Shown piece after piece: positions 4,946-6,628 of a DNA stretch of 6,628 bases (positions within the stretch are counted from its first letter, which is position 1; every line of letters begins with the position of its first letter). The notes under the pieces are model-generated. The model was not told the DNA's origin, searched no databases, and was given only the letters and a program-made list of their open reading frames with translations. Where the stretch lies: contig JAIOPW010000255.1 in NCBI GenBank assembly GCA_021413665.1, forward strand, positions 1 through 6,628, given 5' to 3'. Source of the DNA: Rhodocyclales bacterium. Its GTDB lineage: Bacteria; Pseudomonadota; Gammaproteobacteria; Burkholderiales; Rhodocyclaceae. The position numbers and the translations under genes are program-made.

Positions 4946-6628
4946 ATGGCCTTCAAGCTTCCCTTCAGTTTGCCCAAATTTGACCGCCGCGGCCAGGCGT
5001 CGCCCGAGACCGGCGAAATACCCAGGGAGAACCGCCGCAGCCAGGGCAAGCTGCCCTTGATCGGCAATTTCGACATCGAGACGCAGTTCCGGATTCTCGG
5101 CACCGTGTTCCTGATCAGCTTGCTGATCGCCATCGCGGCAATCTTCATGCAAAACCAGGCGACCAGCCGGGGCATCACCTACCTCTCCGTCGCCGGCCAG
5201 ATCGGTCCGCTGACCCAGCAGATTCCGAAGGCGGCACTCTCCGCCATGCAGGGACAGAAGGAAGGCTTCACCGAACTGCGGGACGCCCGCGACAACTTCG
5301 GCAACCTGCTCGAGCGTCTGGTCGAAGGCGGCGAGATAAGGGGCATCAAGGTGTCTGCCACCAGTCTCCAGGCGAGGCCTGCGCTTGACGCCCTGCGCGA
5401 GGCCTGGAGCAAGCAGAACGACATCATCAACCTGATACTGGCGCAGGAGAACCGCTTCACCGCGATCGGCAATCTCGCCAGGGAATCCCTGCTGCGGGGC
5501 CAGGCAATGGCCGATGCCGCCAGCACCGGCAGCGCCAAGCTGCCCTATCTGACCGAGCGCATCCTGCGTGCATCGACGCAACTGGCGTCGTCGTCCGGCT
5601 TCGACGAGGCGATGGCCGCGCAACTGGCCAAGGATATCGCTGCCGCGCAGGAACTGGTCCCCGCCGAATCCACCCTGGGCAAGAGCCTGAGCGCCATGCA
5701 GCCGGCGGTCGCCAGCCTGTCCGGCGACCTCAAGCCGCTGGTGAAGGCGCGCAGCGCCAGTGCCAGCTTGCAGTCAGGCTGGCGCGCAATGGCAACGAAT
5801 ACCGAGAATCTGATCAAGGCCTACGAAAAGGAAATCGGCGAACAGGACGTCGCTTCCTTTTCGGCGGCGATTTTCGGCTCGCTTGCCTTGGTGATGCTGG
5901 TTCTCATGGTCAAGGCTTTCAACGACGAAGGCACCCGCCGCGGCAACGAAGCCGACCACCAGCGCCGCATGGCGGAAGCCGCCTCGGATGCGACGCAGGG
6001 CGCCATTCTTCGCCTGATGAACGAAATGGGCGACCTCGCCGACGGCGACCTGACCATCCGCGCCACCGTATCCGAAGACATCACCGGCGCCATCGCCGAC
6101 TCGGTGAACTACACCGTGGAAGAACTCGCCGTGCTGGTACGCCGCATCAACGACGCGGCCGAGCGCGTAACCCGCGCCTCGAACGCCGCGCAAAGCACCT
6201 CCAACGACCTGCTCTCGGCCACCAAGGTGCAGTCGGCCGAAATCCAGAATGCCAACGCGGCGGTTCTTGAAATGGCGACCTCGATGAAGACGGTATCGTC
6301 CTCGGCGCTGGAATCCGCCCGTGTGGCGCACGCGTCGCTGGAGGCCGCGCAGAAGGGCGCGGTGGCAGTGTCGAACTCGATTTCGGGCATGAACGAAATC
6401 CGCAGCCAGATCCAGGAAACCTCGAAGCGGATCAAGCGGCTCGGCGAATCCTCGCAGGAGATCGGTGAAATCGTCGAACTGATTTCCGACATTACCGAAC
6501 AAACCAACGTGCTGGCCTTGAACGCCGCCATCCAGGCCGCCTCGGCTGGCGAAGCGGGACGGGGCTTCTCGGTGGTTGCCGAGGAAGTGCAGCGACTGGC
6601 CGAGCGTTCCGGCGAGGCGACCAAGCAG
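4946..6628 (+). CDS. pilJ: Type IV pilus methyl-accepting chemoreceptor PilJ (3' end cut)
   Basis: An inner-membrane chemoreceptor that senses pilus or surface signals and controls the ChpA kinase through PilI. 561 codons are present and the frame runs off the window; Pseudomonas PilJ has about 680 residues, so probably 120 or more are missing. Order seen: a 48-residue basic, proline-containing cytoplasmic N-terminus; membrane helix 1 (about 49-68, LGTVFLISLLIAIAAIFM); a helical periplasmic domain (about 69-303); membrane helix 2 (about 304-323, FSAAIFGSLALVMLVLMV); a HAMP-like segment with LMNEMGDLADGDLTIRATV (357-375); then the signalling coiled coil. The hairpin tip is DITEQTNVLALNAAIQAASA (515-534) followed by GEAGRGFSVVAEEVQRLAERS (535-555). 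ETSKRIKRLGESSQEIG (491-507) is near-identical to Pseudomonas PilJ. The next in-frame Met is inside helix 1, supporting this start. The rest of the adaptation/C-terminal region is outside the window. Confidence 0.97.
   Translation, partial: MAFKLPFSLPKFDRRGQASPETGEIPRENRRSQGKLPLIGNFDIETQFRILGTVFLISLLIAIAAIFMQNQATSRGITYLSVAGQIGPLTQQIPKAALSAMQGQKEGFTELRDARDNFGNLLERLVEGGEIRGIKVSATSLQARPALDALREAWSKQNDIINLILAQENRFTAIGNLARESLLRGQAMADAASTGSAKLPYLTERILRASTQLASSSGFDEAMAAQLAKDIAAAQELVPAESTLGKSLSAMQPAVASLSGDLKPLVKARSASASLQSGWRAMATNTENLIKAYEKEIGEQDVASFSAAIFGSLALVMLVLMVKAFNDEGTRRGNEADHQRRMAEAASDATQGAILRLMNEMGDLADGDLTIRATVSEDITGAIADSVNYTVEELAVLVRRINDAAERVTRASNAAQSTSNDLLSATKVQSAEIQNANAAVLEMATSMKTVSSSALESARVAHASLEAAQKGAVAVSNSISGMNEIRSQIQETSKRIKRLGESSQEIGEIVELISDITEQTNVLALNAAIQAASAGEAGRGFSVVAEEVQRLAERSGEATKQ

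Noticed and set aside
5774..6502. A 242-codon minus-strand frame opposite pilJ.
   Set aside because: Antisense shadow of the chemoreceptor coiled coil; composition is His/Gly/Arg-rich with no recognisable family.

Overview
The window is GC-rich bacterial chromosomal DNA, with third codon positions mostly G or C. The gene content and order point to a betaproteobacterium, possibly Rhodocyclales: a thiD-thiE-hemL cluster divergent from a pilGHIJ type IV pilus chemosensory cluster. That assignment rests on gene order and protein similarity judged by eye. Nothing here fixes the genus. No mobile element, CRISPR array, tRNA or rRNA was seen.

Minus strand, right to left (about 3215 to 1): thiD (HMP/HMP-P kinase), thiE (thiamine-phosphate synthase) and hemL (glutamate-1-semialdehyde aminomutase). 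Each downstream start overlaps the preceding stop in an ATGA tetranucleotide, so this is a tightly coupled cofactor operon for thiamine diphosphate and tetrapyrrole precursors. After a 103-base gap comes a small multidrug resistance gene of the Gdx/SugE type (guanidinium exporter). Its five guanidinium-site residues are all present. The gap holds the most interesting non-coding signal in the window: a short element just before the exporter start that resembles the core of a guanidine-III (ykkC-III) riboswitch, plus a competing hairpin that would pair with the likely ribosome binding site.

Bases 3216-3551 are a divergent intergenic region of 336 bases without a convincing gene. It should hold the promoters of both operons. 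It contains a -10-like TATGAT, a possible three-way-junction structure, and a 24-codon ORF with a purine-rich stretch in front of it, none of which is strongly supported.

Plus strand, left to right (3552 to the window end): pilG and pilH (single-domain CheY-like response regulators), pilI (CheW-like adaptor) and pilJ (methyl-accepting chemoreceptor, cut by the window edge after 561 codons). Together they form the front part of the Pil-Chp pathway, which controls twitching motility and surface-dependent cAMP signalling in Pseudomonas. The histidine kinase gene (chpA/pilL) would be expected just beyond the right edge.

The protein-coding genes are all of known families. The candidate novelty is the regulatory leader of the exporter. 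I found no evidence of a wholly new system.
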